Assembly (NCBI GenBank): GCA_038231615.1
Contig: JBBRLA010000428.1
Coordinates: 1 to 7,572 of the forward strand
Direction: 5' to 3'
Source of the DNA: JBBRLA01 sp038231615
GTDB taxonomy: Bacteria > Myxococcota_A > Polyangia > Palsa-1104 > JAEUJZ01
DNA: 7,572 nt
The notes under the pieces were generated by a model. It did not search any database and had not been told where the DNA came from. It was given only the letters and a program-made list of their open reading frames with translations. Position numbers and translations under genes: made by a program. Each line of letters opens with the position of its first letter. Position 1 is the stretch's first letter. Positions 1 through 5,423 of this stretch are shown here, one piece after another.

Positions 1-77
1 CGGAGCAGGCGCCGGCCGTGGCGGAGAACAAGGCGGCGACGGAGCAGGCGCCGGCCGTGGCGGAGAACAAGGCGGCG
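1..77 (+). repeat. 39-bp in-frame tandem repeat in the phosphatase gene
   Basis: Two adjacent copies of a 13-codon unit encoding (T)EQAPAVAENKAA lie at 1-38 (first base of the unit cut off by the window edge) and 39-77. The visible bases are identical, which suggests recent duplication or replication slippage. More copies may lie upstream of the window. Confidence 0.9.
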
Positions 78-1601
78 GCAGAAGGGGGCGCCGGGGAAAC
101 GCCGGTCTCGCTTCCTTCCGTGATCCTGTCTGAGGAGGTTGGGCGAGACACCGAAAAAATGATGGCGGTGAGCGAGGAGCAAGCCGCGGCTCTCTTCGGT
201 GCAGCGCCGACCGCCGGCCCCGCTTTCGAGGGGGTAGACACCGAAAAAATGATGGCGGTGAGCGACGAGCAGGCCGCGGCTCTCTTTGGTGCAGCGCCGA
301 CCGCCGGCCCCGCTTCCGAGGGGGTAGACCCCGGGAAAGAACCAGCCCGTGCCGCCGCCGATGACGGCGTGCCCGAGGTCGAGGTGGGCGAGGCCCCCAC
401 CCTCCCGGTGGTGACTCCCACCGAGACTGACGTCGCCCCGGATGTCATGCGCCTGGCCAACGATCTGCGCGAGGCGGTCTTCGGGGTCAACCTGGAGATC
501 TTCGAGGCCGCCTGCGCCGACGTGGCCAAGGCTGGCATGGGCACCACCCTCACCGCCCTGTGGCTGCGCCGGGGCCGGGTGATCATCGCCCAGGTCGGCG
601 ACAGCCGGGCCTACCTGTGGCGCACCGGCAAGCTGACCCAGGTCACCCACGATCAGTCGCTGGTCAACCAGCTCCTCGACAGCGGCCAGATCACTCCCGA
701 TCAGGCCAAGCTCTTCGAGCACTCCAATGTGATCCTTCAGGCCCTGGGGGTGCAGGAGGACGTCGAGGTGCTGATTTCCACCGAGGAGCTGCGCGACGGC
801 GATCGCATCCTCCTGTGCTCCGACGGACTGGTCGGCGTCGTCAGTGACGACGAGATCCAGGAGGTCCTGGGCCTGTCGGACAACCTGGTGGACACGGCCC
901 AGACCCTGGTGGACATGGCGCGGGCCGCCGGCGGTCCGGACAACATCACCGTCATTGTGGCCCAGGTGAAGGGCGGCCTGCCCTTCCCCAAGCCACGGGA
1001 CAAGGCGCTGCCGGGCTATTCGTCCCTGACCCCCAGCCCGATCGACCTGGCCGAGGAGATCCTTTACCGCCCGATCCTCATGGACCCGCCGCCCCAGAAG
1101 GGCCGGGACTACGATGTCGATCGGGAGCGCCCCCATGGCATGGCGCCGCGCATGGTGCAGGCCGGGTACCTCCCCCCGGGGCAGCCGCCCCTCTCGATCT
1201 TCGCCGTGCTCTCGATGGCCTGGGTGGTCGGGCTGCTGGTCGCCGGGCTGGTGATCGGCATCCTGCTTTATCCCACCGGGCCGCCCAAGGGACCCAAGGG
1301 GCGGGGCTCTGCCCTGGCCGCGCAGCGGGGCGGTCACTGCTACCTGCTTTCCGAGCCCGCCGGGCAGGACATCCTGGTGGACGGAGAGCCCGCCTTGCGC
1401 CTGGGTCACCGGTCGTCCGTGGGCATCGAGATCGATCTGGCCCCGGGCGATCACCGGGTGGCCCTTTCAGACCCCACGGGCCAAACCCCCGGTGCCGGCG
1501 AGCAGTACGTTCATGTCACCCCGGGGCAACGCTGCGCCATCACGGTCAAACTCCATCCGTCGGAGACAGAACCAGCCAAACCGCGACCTCCGCCACCGTG
1601 A
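1..1601 (+). CDS. PP2C-family Ser/Thr protein phosphatase, membrane anchored, 5' end outside window
   Basis: Likely removes phosphate from phospho-Ser/Thr proteins in the cytoplasm, opposing Hanks-type kinases. The frame is already open at base 3 and the in-frame GTG at 18 lies inside a repeat, so the true start is upstream. In order: an Ala/Glu/Pro-rich segment with two tandem repeats (3-435), then PP2C motifs: a helix ending in GMGTT (534-548), GDSRAY (597-614), LCSDGL (813-830) and GGPDNITVIV (930-959). The Asp residues of SDG and PDN are the expected metal ligands. The N-terminal PP2C motifs (NEDS, DGMGGH) are not seen and must lie upstream if the enzyme is active. A hydrophobic helix (about 1191-1272) follows a Pro-rich linker. 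The tail (about 1338-1557, SEPAGQDILVDGEPA) resembles a PEGA-type beta domain and is predicted outside the membrane. The stop is TGA at 1599. PP2C assignment is firm, PEGA is tentative. Confidence 0.88.
   Translation, partial: EQAPAVAENKAATEQAPAVAENKAAAEGGAGETPVSLPSVILSEEVGRDTEKMMAVSEEQAAALFGAAPTAGPAFEGVDTEKMMAVSDEQAAALFGAAPTAGPASEGVDPGKEPARAAADDGVPEVEVGEAPTLPVVTPTETDVAPDVMRLANDLREAVFGVNLEIFEAACADVAKAGMGTTLTALWLRRGRVIIAQVGDSRAYLWRTGKLTQVTHDQSLVNQLLDSGQITPDQAKLFEHSNVILQALGVQEDVEVLISTEELRDGDRILLCSDGLVGVVSDDEIQEVLGLSDNLVDTAQTLVDMARAAGGPDNITVIVAQVKGGLPFPKPRDKALPGYSSLTPSPIDLAEEILYRPILMDPPPQKGRDYDVDRERPHGMAPRMVQAGYLPPGQPPLSIFAVLSMAWVVGLLVAGLVIGILLYPTGPPKGPKGRGSALAAQRGGHCYLLSEPAGQDILVDGEPALRLGHRSSVGIEIDLAPGDHRVALSDPTGQTPGAGEQYVHVTPGQRCAITVKLHPSETEPAKPRPPPP
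147..326 (+). repeat. 90-bp in-frame tandem repeat in the phosphatase gene
   Basis: Two consecutive 30-codon units (147-236 and 237-326) each begin DTEKMMAVS and end with EGV. They differ at 4 of 90 bases: E to D and F to S replacements, plus two silent third-position changes. A decayed third start (DPGKE) follows at 327. The unit has an acidic, Thr-containing head, a short amphipathic stretch (EEQAAALF) and an Ala/Pro linker, so it may be a repeated short linear motif. Its function is unknown. Confidence 0.92.
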
Positions 1602-1619
1602 GTGGACTGAAAAATCGGC

Positions 1620-1648
1620 TTGACAGGGATGACGCAAAGCGATACTAC
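1620..1648 (+). promoter_or_regulatory. Candidate sigma70-type promoter for the tRNA operon
   Basis: A perfect -35 hexamer TTGACA (1620-1625) sits 19 bases after the phosphatase stop codon. The -10 region is GATACTAC (1641-1648). It can be read as GATACT with a 15-base spacer (4 of 6 consensus) or TACTAC with a 17-base spacer (3 of 6). Transcription would start near 1654, about 20 bases before the first tRNA. Position and -35 match support it; the -10 is imperfect. Confidence 0.65.
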
Positions 1649-1672
1649 TCCCAACCTCATAGCCGGCGGCTT

Positions 1673-1745
1673 GCTGGCGTAGCTCACTTGGTAGAGCAGC
1701 TGACTTGTAATCAGCAGGTAGCGGGTTCGATTCCCACCGCCAGCT
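1673..1745 (+). tRNA. tRNA-Thr (anticodon UGU)
   Basis: The cloverleaf folds with acceptor GCTGGCG (1673-1679) paired to CGCCAGC (1738-1744), D-stem GCTC/GAGC, and anticodon stem GCTGA/TCAGC. The loop is CTTGTAA with anticodon TGT at 1706-1708, and the T-loop is TTCGATT. The discriminator is T (1745) and CCA is not encoded. One oddity is the T-stem GCGGG (1721-1725) against CCCAC (1733-1737), which leaves a C-A mismatch at 1722/1736. It is the first gene of a four-tRNA run. Confidence 0.95.
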
Positions 1746-1789
1746 CTTTGAAAAGAGAATGTAAGCTCAGTGCGGATTGCATACGATCC

Positions 1790-1871
1790 GGAGGGGTTCC
1801 CGAGTGGTCAAAGGGAGCAGACTGTAAATCTGCCGCCATAGGCTTCGAAGGTTCGAATCCTTCCCCCTCCA
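1790..1871 (+). tRNA. tRNA-Tyr (anticodon GUA)
   Basis: An 82-base class II tRNA with acceptor GGAGGGG/CCCCTCC (1790-1796, 1864-1870) and a three-pair D-stem CCC/GGG. The anticodon stem is GCAGA/TCTGC with loop CTGTAAA, anticodon GTA at 1824-1826. The 13-base variable arm (1834-1846) and perfect T-stem GAAGG/CCTTC are as expected for bacterial tRNA-Tyr. The discriminator is A; the next bases are CAA, so CCA must be added after transcription. Confidence 0.96.
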
Positions 1872-1906
1872 CAAAGGGTGCCGACAAACAACCGCGGCGC
1901 CTTAGC

Positions 1907-1979
1907 GCGGGTGTAGCTCAGCTGGTAGAGCTCTAGCCTTCCAAGCTAGATGTCGCGGGTTCAAATCCCGTCGCCCGCT
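1907..1979 (+). tRNA. tRNA-Gly (anticodon UCC)
   Basis: Acceptor GCGGGTG (1907-1913) pairs with CGCCCGC (1972-1978) with one T-G wobble. The D-stem is GCTC/GAGC, the anticodon stem CTAGC/GCTAG with loop CTTCCAA, anticodon TCC at 1940-1942. The T-stem GCGGG/CCCGT is fully paired if the terminal G-T wobble is allowed. The discriminator is T, usual for bacterial tRNA-Gly. CCA is not encoded. Confidence 0.96.
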
Positions 1980-2008
1980 TTTGATAGGCACGACTTGGCG
2001 TAGCAATC

Positions 2009-2081
<73 letters not shown>

Positions 2082-2118
2082 CCGGCTGCATTCTCCCGTT
2101 TCCTAACAGTCCCTTGCA

Positions 2119-2139
2119 GGCCCGCCCGACGGCAGGGCC
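2119..2139 (+). promoter_or_regulatory. GC-rich hairpin upstream of rpmG
   Basis: GGCCC (2119-2123) pairs with GGGCC (2135-2139), and an inner GCC/GGC stem closes a CGAC tetraloop with one bulged A (2134). No T-run follows, so it is not a standard intrinsic terminator. It could be a processing or attenuation element between the tRNA block and rpmG, or the remnant of a terminator once following tuf. Its role is inferred only from position. Confidence 0.4.
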
Positions 2140-2159
2140 CTTGCTGATGAGGTTTTCGG

Positions 2160-2321
2160 ATGGCCCGTGGAAGTCGCGTTCTGGTTACCCTTGAGTGCAA
2201 GGAGTGCAAGCGCCGGAATTACCACACCAACAAGAACAAGCGCACGACTCCCGACAAGCTGGAATTCAACAAGTATTGCAAGTGGTGCCGCAAGGCGACG
2301 TCTCACAAGGAGACGAAGTGA
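2160..2321 (+). CDS. rpmG: 50S ribosomal protein L33
   Basis: A small basic protein of the large ribosomal subunit, near the E-site. The ORF encodes 53 residues starting MARGSRVLVTLECKEC, typical length for L33. Two Cys pairs, CKEC (residues 13-16) and CKWC (40-43), form the zinc-ribbon ligands, so this is the zinc-binding (C+) form. The start follows GAGG at 2149-2152 with a 7-base spacer. It sits 78 bases after tRNA-Thr(GGU) and 20 bases before tRNA-Trp, so its mRNA is probably cut out of a mixed tRNA/mRNA transcript by tRNA processing enzymes. The rpmG - tRNA-Trp - secE order is common in deltaproteobacteria and relatives. Confidence 0.96.
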   Translation: MARGSRVLVTLECKECKRRNYHTNKNKRTTPDKLEFNKYCKWCRKATSHKETK

Positions 2322-2341
2322 TTTGTTGCACGACTGAACTT

Positions 2342-2415
2342 AGGCCAGTAGCTCTAACTGGTAGAGCGGCGGACTCCAAATCCGCGGGTTGGGGGTTCGA
2401 ATCCCTCCTGGCCTG
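2342..2415 (+). tRNA. tRNA-Trp (anticodon CCA)
   Basis: Acceptor AGGCCAG (2342-2348) pairs with CTGGCCT (2408-2414). The D-stem is GCTC/GAGC with a nine-base loop. The anticodon stem is GCGGA/TCCGC with loop CTCCAAA, anticodon CCA at 2376-2378. The T-stem GGGGG/CCCTC has one G-T wobble. The discriminator G (2415) is the known identity base for tryptophan. The 3' CCA is not encoded. It lies between rpmG and secE. Confidence 0.97.
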
Positions 2416-2417
2416 CC

Positions 2418-2447
2418 TGGTCAGCCTGTCGGCCGGTCTGGTAAGAT
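2418..2447 (+). promoter_or_regulatory. Candidate secE promoter
   Basis: TGGTCA (2418-2423, 4 of 6 to TTGACA) and TAAGAT (2442-2447, 4 of 6 to TATAAT) are separated by 18 bases. They lie in the 53-base gap between tRNA-Trp and secE. E. coli also has a promoter directly before secE-nusG. Transcription would begin near 2454, leaving a very short leader that keeps the GGAG ribosome binding site at 2460. Both boxes are imperfect. Confidence 0.35.
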
Positions 2448-2468
2448 AGCGGAACACCTGGAGAGCTA

Positions 2469-2822
2469 ATGGAACGCAAGTGGATCCACTTTCTCTTTGC
2501 CGCTGTCTTTATCATGTCCTTCATTCTCCTGGAGAAAACCGGAGAGTGGGTGTGGGGCTATTTCGCCAAGCCCAAGATGATGTTCGTGTATCCGATGGCC
2601 TTCTTGGTCGCCGGCGGCGGTGTCCTTCTGGCCTGGCGAAGCGAGGAACTGTTCACTCTGGCCTCGGAGTGCATCACCGAGCTGGCGAAGGTCACCTGGC
2701 CGACCCGCAAGGAGACCATGACGGCGACCCTGGTGGTCATCGTCACCGTCATCGTTGCCTCGGCCTTTCTGGGCATGTTCGATGGACTCTGGTCCTACCT
2801 GACCCGTCTCCTCTATGGATAA
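2469..2822 (+). CDS. secE: Preprotein translocase subunit SecE
   Basis: Essential clamp subunit of the SecYEG channel in the inner membrane. The 117-residue protein has three hydrophobic segments (about residues 6-22, 38-56 and 86-106). This is the long proteobacterial form rather than the single-helix form. The conserved cytoplasmic amphipathic motif ELAKVTWPTRKE lies at 71-82, directly before the last helix. The ATG at 2469 follows GGAG (2460-2463) with a 5-base spacer. It is the first gene of the secE-nusG pair; its stop codon overlaps an in-frame upstream ATG of nusG (2815). Assignment is secure from the motif and from the gene order. Confidence 0.96.
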   Translation: MERKWIHFLFAAVFIMSFILLEKTGEWVWGYFAKPKMMFVYPMAFLVAGGGVLLAWRSEELFTLASECITELAKVTWPTRKETMTATLVVIVTVIVASAFLGMFDGLWSYLTRLLYG

Positions 2823-2880
2823 CGTGAGGGCTAACGCGGGCCTTTCCGGGACCCCCTCTGGCTATGCGGCGGTGAACACA

Positions 2881-3408
2881 ATGTCTCTGAAGTGGTACGT
2901 GGTGCACACCTACTCCGGCCACGAGAACAAGGCCAAGTTGTCGCTGCAAGAGCGCGTCAAGCAGATGGCGATGGAGTCGGAGTTTGGCGACATCCTCATC
3001 CCGACTGAATCCGTCCTCGAGATGGTCAAGGGACAGAAGCGCACGACCACCAGGAAGTTCTACCCCGGCTATATGTTCGTCCAGATGGAGCTCAGCGAGC
3101 GGACCTACCATCTGGTCAAGAACACCGCCAAGATCACCGGCTTCCTGGGCGGGACCAACCCGACCCCGGTAAACGAGAAGGACATCGCGCAGATCAACAC
3201 GCAGATGTCCGAGGGCGCGCAGAAGCCCAAGCCGAAGGTCTCCTTCGAAGAAGGGGAGAACGTCCGGGTGATCGAGGGGCCCTTCGCCAACTTCTCCGGG
3301 ATCGTGGATGAGGTCAAGGCCGAAAAGCAGAAGGTCAAGGTCCGCGTCAGCATCTTTGGCCGGGCCACGGCGGTCGAACTCGACTTCGCACAAGTCGAGA
3401 AGGCCTGA
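2881..3408 (+). CDS. nusG: Transcription termination/antitermination factor NusG
   Basis: Binds RNA polymerase during elongation and links it to Rho or to the leading ribosome. From the ATG at 2881 the protein has 175 residues, the usual length. The NGN domain starts at once with KWYVVHTYSGHENK (residues 4-17) and includes RKFYPGYMFVQME (58-70). A KOW domain covers about 124-173 (EGENVRVIEGPFANFSGIV). The frame is open further upstream to an ATG at 2815 that overlaps the secE stop by 8 bases, and a GTG at 2872 is also possible. No strong ribosome binding site precedes any of these, so 2881 was chosen by family start position. Confidence 0.94.
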   Translation: MSLKWYVVHTYSGHENKAKLSLQERVKQMAMESEFGDILIPTESVLEMVKGQKRTTTRKFYPGYMFVQMELSERTYHLVKNTAKITGFLGGTNPTPVNEKDIAQINTQMSEGAQKPKPKVSFEEGENVRVIEGPFANFSGIVDEVKAEKQKVKVRVSIFGRATAVELDFAQVEKA

Positions 3409-3450
3409 CCGGAAAACGAACCTGTCATTGTCACAAACACGTCTTCGACG

Positions 3451-3507
3451 AAAAAAAGCACCTGAGTCAAAAAAACTTGTGCACTGGCTTGTTTCATGCC
3501 ATATGAC
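3451..3507 (+). promoter_or_regulatory. A-tracts and weak promoter upstream of rplK
   Basis: The 151-base nusG-rplK gap has two runs of seven A (3451-3457 and 3469-3475) in otherwise GC-rich DNA. Just downstream are TTGTGC (3477-3482) and TATGAC (3502-3507, 4 of 6 to TATAAT), 19 bases apart. If transcription starts near 3514, the A-runs fall at about -45 to -39 and -63 to -57, close to where UP elements sit. E. coli has a ribosomal-protein promoter in this same gap. The hexamers are poor, so this is a proposal. Confidence 0.35.
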
Positions 3508-3559
3508 CTCCCCCTGGGTCGCTTCCTCGATTTGAGCCATTGGCAGGGTTTTAGACACC

Positions 3560-4000
3560 ATGAAAAAAATCACCGGGCAGATCAAGCTACAGGTTCCGGC
3601 CGGCAAGGCCAATCCCTCACCGCCGGTCGGGCCCGCCCTTGGCCAGCACGGCGTGAACATCATGGAGTTCTGCAAGACCTTCAATGCCCGCACTCAGGGC
3701 ATGGACGCGATGATGATCCCCGTGGTTATCACGGTCTACTCAGATCGCTCCTTCACCTTCATCACCAAGACGCCGCCGACCCCGGTGTTGCTGAAGAAGG
3801 CCGCCGGGCTTTCGCTGGGCAAGAAGCCGGGTTCCGGCTCCAAGCAGCCCAACAAGGACAAGGTCGGCACGGTCACCCGCAAGCAGGTGCGCGAGATCGC
3901 CACGCAGAAGATCGGCGACCTGAACACCACCCAGATCGAGTCCGCGATGCACACCGTCGAGGGGACGGCACGCTCCATGGGCATCGAGATCGTCGATTAG
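3560..4000 (+). CDS. rplK: 50S ribosomal protein L11
   Basis: L11 binds 23S rRNA at the GTPase-associated centre, at the base of the L7/L12 stalk, and is needed for RelA activation in studied bacteria. The 146-residue protein has the expected N-terminal domain with the Pro-rich PPVGPALGQHGVNI segment (residues 21-34), which is the thiopeptide and 23S contact region. The C-terminal RNA-binding domain includes NKDKVGTVTRKQVREIA (98-114). The start ATG begins MKKITGQIKLQ; its best ribosome binding site is a weak AGGG at 3544-3547, 12 bases upstream. It is followed by rplA after a 96-base gap. Confidence 0.97.
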   Translation: MKKITGQIKLQVPAGKANPSPPVGPALGQHGVNIMEFCKTFNARTQGMDAMMIPVVITVYSDRSFTFITKTPPTPVLLKKAAGLSLGKKPGSGSKQPNKDKVGTVTRKQVREIATQKIGDLNTTQIESAMHTVEGTARSMGIEIVD

Positions 4001-4008
4001 GCAGACCC

Positions 4009-4063
4009 CTCACCGGGTGAGTCCACCGCAACTCCGATGCGGGAGACGGCAGGCGTGTCGGAG
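4009..4063 (+). promoter_or_regulatory. Overlapping inverted repeats in the rplK-rplA gap
   Basis: Three inverted repeats occupy the gap: CTCAC/GTGAG (4009-4013, 4017-4021), CCGCA/TGCGG (4026-4030, 4038-4042), and CTCCGA/TCGGAG (4032-4037, 4058-4063). The last two overlap and cannot form together, so the leader could switch between folds. Ribosomal protein L1 controls its own operon through mRNA structure in E. coli; I could not match its known target, so the role here is only suggested. Confidence 0.3.
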
Positions 4064-4096
4064 ACGACCCGCCGGACCTTCGACAAGGAGAGACTG

Positions 4097-4816
4097 ATGG
4101 CCAAGACAGGCAAGAAGTTCGCCGCGGCGTTGAAGTTGATCGACCGGGAGAAGCGCTACCTCCTGGAGGATGCATTCAATCTGCTTCCCCAGATCAAGAT
4201 CTCGAGCAAGTACGACGAGACAGTGGACATCGCGGTCCGCCTGGGCGTCGACCCCAAGCACGCCGACCAGATGGTCCGCGGCGCCGTGAACCTGCCCCAC
4301 GGCACTGGCAAGACGGTGCGGGTGGCGGTGTTCGCCAAGGGCGACAAGGCCAAGGAGGCCCTGGAGGCCGGCGCCGACGTGGTCGGTTCGGACGATCTGG
4401 TGACGCGCATCCAGTCGGAGAACTGGCTGGAGTTCGACGCCGCCGTGGCCACCCCGGACATGATGGGCCTGGTCGGCAAGATCGGCCGCGTCCTGGGGCC
4501 CCGAGGCCTGATGCCCAACCCCAAGGTCGGCACCGTGACCACCGACGTGGCCCGCGCGGTCCGCGAACTGAAGGGCGGCCGGGTCGAGTTCCGCGTCGAG
4601 AAGGCGGGCATCGTCCACGCCCGCATCGGCAAGATCTCCTTCGGGGCGCAGAAGCTGCAAGAGAACGCCCGGACGCTGCTCGAACTGCTCATCAAGCTCA
4701 AGCCGGCCACTGCCAAGGGGCAGTACGTCAAGTCGATCGCCGTTTCCACCACGCTCGGGCCGGGTCTGAAGCTCGACGTGAACGAAGTCATGAACCTGTT
4801 CCTGGTAAAACCATAG
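4097..4816 (+). CDS. rplA: 50S ribosomal protein L1
   Basis: L1 binds 23S rRNA to form the mobile L1 stalk that helps release deacylated tRNA, and it is a translational repressor of the L11-L1 mRNA in studied bacteria. The start ATG (4097) follows a strong AAGGAG at 4085-4090 with a 6-base spacer, which favours it over the in-frame ATG at 4037. The 239-residue product is close to the usual length. It begins MAKTGKKFAAALKLID and carries the L1 signature GPRGLMPNPKVGTV at residues 134-147. The C-terminal part (TAKGQYVKSIAVSTTLGPGL) is also typical. The rplJ gene follows after 61 bases. Confidence 0.97.
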   Translation: MAKTGKKFAAALKLIDREKRYLLEDAFNLLPQIKISSKYDETVDIAVRLGVDPKHADQMVRGAVNLPHGTGKTVRVAVFAKGDKAKEALEAGADVVGSDDLVTRIQSENWLEFDAAVATPDMMGLVGKIGRVLGPRGLMPNPKVGTVTTDVARAVRELKGGRVEFRVEKAGIVHARIGKISFGAQKLQENARTLLELLIKLKPATAKGQYVKSIAVSTTLGPGLKLDVNEVMNLFLVKP

Positions 4817-4827
4817 GCCATGGGTCT

Positions 4828-4869
4828 GAGACAGCAGGGGCCGAAGGCTTAATCACCCTGCCGAGACAG
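4828..4869 (+). promoter_or_regulatory. Candidate L10 leader hairpin before rplJ
   Basis: GCAGGG (4834-4839) pairs with CCCTGC (4856-4861), enclosing an inner GCC-GAA-GGC stem-loop (4840-4848) and an unpaired TTAATCA. Identical GAGACAG heptamers flank it (4828-4834 and 4863-4869), the second running into the rplJ ribosome binding site. In many bacteria the L10-L12 complex binds a kink-turn leader here to repress its own synthesis. A clear kink-turn was not identified, so this is a positional and structural guess. Confidence 0.4.
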
Positions 4870-4877
4870 GAGTCCAA

Positions 4878-5423
4878 ATGGACCGTACCAACAAAGCGCA
4901 ACAAGTCGCGGAACTGAAGGACAAGCTCGGAAAGAGCGCGGCCGTCGTTCTGGCGGATTACCGCGGGCTGGATGTGCCCACGGTGACCGCCCTCCGAGAC
5001 GACTTCCGCAAGCAGCAGTGCGAGTACAAGGTGTACAAGAACACCCTGGTGAAGCTTGCCATCGCCGGCACCAAGATGGAGGGCATGGCCCCCTATCTGG
5101 AGGGACCCACCGCGGTCATCTTCTCGTGGGAGAGCCCTTCCATCGCCGCCAAGATCGCCAAGACTTTCTCGAAGACCAACGAGAAGTTCAAGATCAAGGG
5201 CGGGTTTCTCGAAGGCAGCGTCCTCGACCTCAAAGGGGTCGAGAGCGCGGCGGAGATGCCGGGCAAGGACGAGATGCGAGCCTCCCTCTTGGCGACGCTG
5301 ATGGCGCCCGCCACCAACTTTGCCCGCACGATCAACGCGGCGGCGCAGAACTTTGTCTACCTTCTTGATGCCCAGAAGCGGCACCAAGAGGGTCAGGTTA
5401 ATCAGGAGCTGACACATGGCTGA
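4878..5423 (+). CDS. rplJ: 50S ribosomal protein L10
   Basis: L10 anchors L7/L12 dimers to 23S rRNA and forms the base of the flexible ribosomal stalk. The 181-residue protein starts MDRTNKAQQVAELKDKL after AGGAG at 4868-4872 with a 5-base spacer. Conserved L10 features include ADYRGLDVPTVTALRDDFR (residues 26-44), YKVYKNTLVKLA and GGFLEG. The C-terminal helix (after LATLMAPATNFA) is the L7/L12 binding region. Its last 8 bases overlap the rplL start (ATGGCTGA), implying translational coupling, which fits the need for several L7/L12 copies per L10 together with the strong rplL site. Confidence 0.97.
   Translation: MDRTNKAQQVAELKDKLGKSAAVVLADYRGLDVPTVTALRDDFRKQQCEYKVYKNTLVKLAIAGTKMEGMAPYLEGPTAVIFSWESPSIAAKIAKTFSKTNEKFKIKGGFLEGSVLDLKGVESAAEMPGKDEMRASLLATLMAPATNFARTINAAAQNFVYLLDAQKRHQEGQVNQELTHG

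Noticed and set aside
1598..1936. 112-codon + strand ORF across the tRNA genes
   Set aside because: Its peptide (GVAHLVEQLTCNQQVAGSIPT and similar) is the familiar false translation of tRNA sequence; three tRNA genes explain the region.
2195..2457. ORFs on both strands across tRNA-Trp and the end of rpmG
   Set aside because: The minus-strand peptide RRDSNPQPADLESAALPVRA is a known artefact of reading tRNA antisense; rpmG and tRNA-Trp account for the bases.
2749..3693. 314-codon minus-strand ORF opposite nusG and the rplK start
   Set aside because: Shadow frame over confident nusG and rplK; no independent coding evidence.
4037..4096. 20-residue N-terminal extension of L1 from the ATG at 4037
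   Set aside because: The ATG at 4097 has a strong AAGGAG site at good spacing and matches the normal L1 N-terminus; the extension is poorly L1-like and overlaps the inverted repeats.
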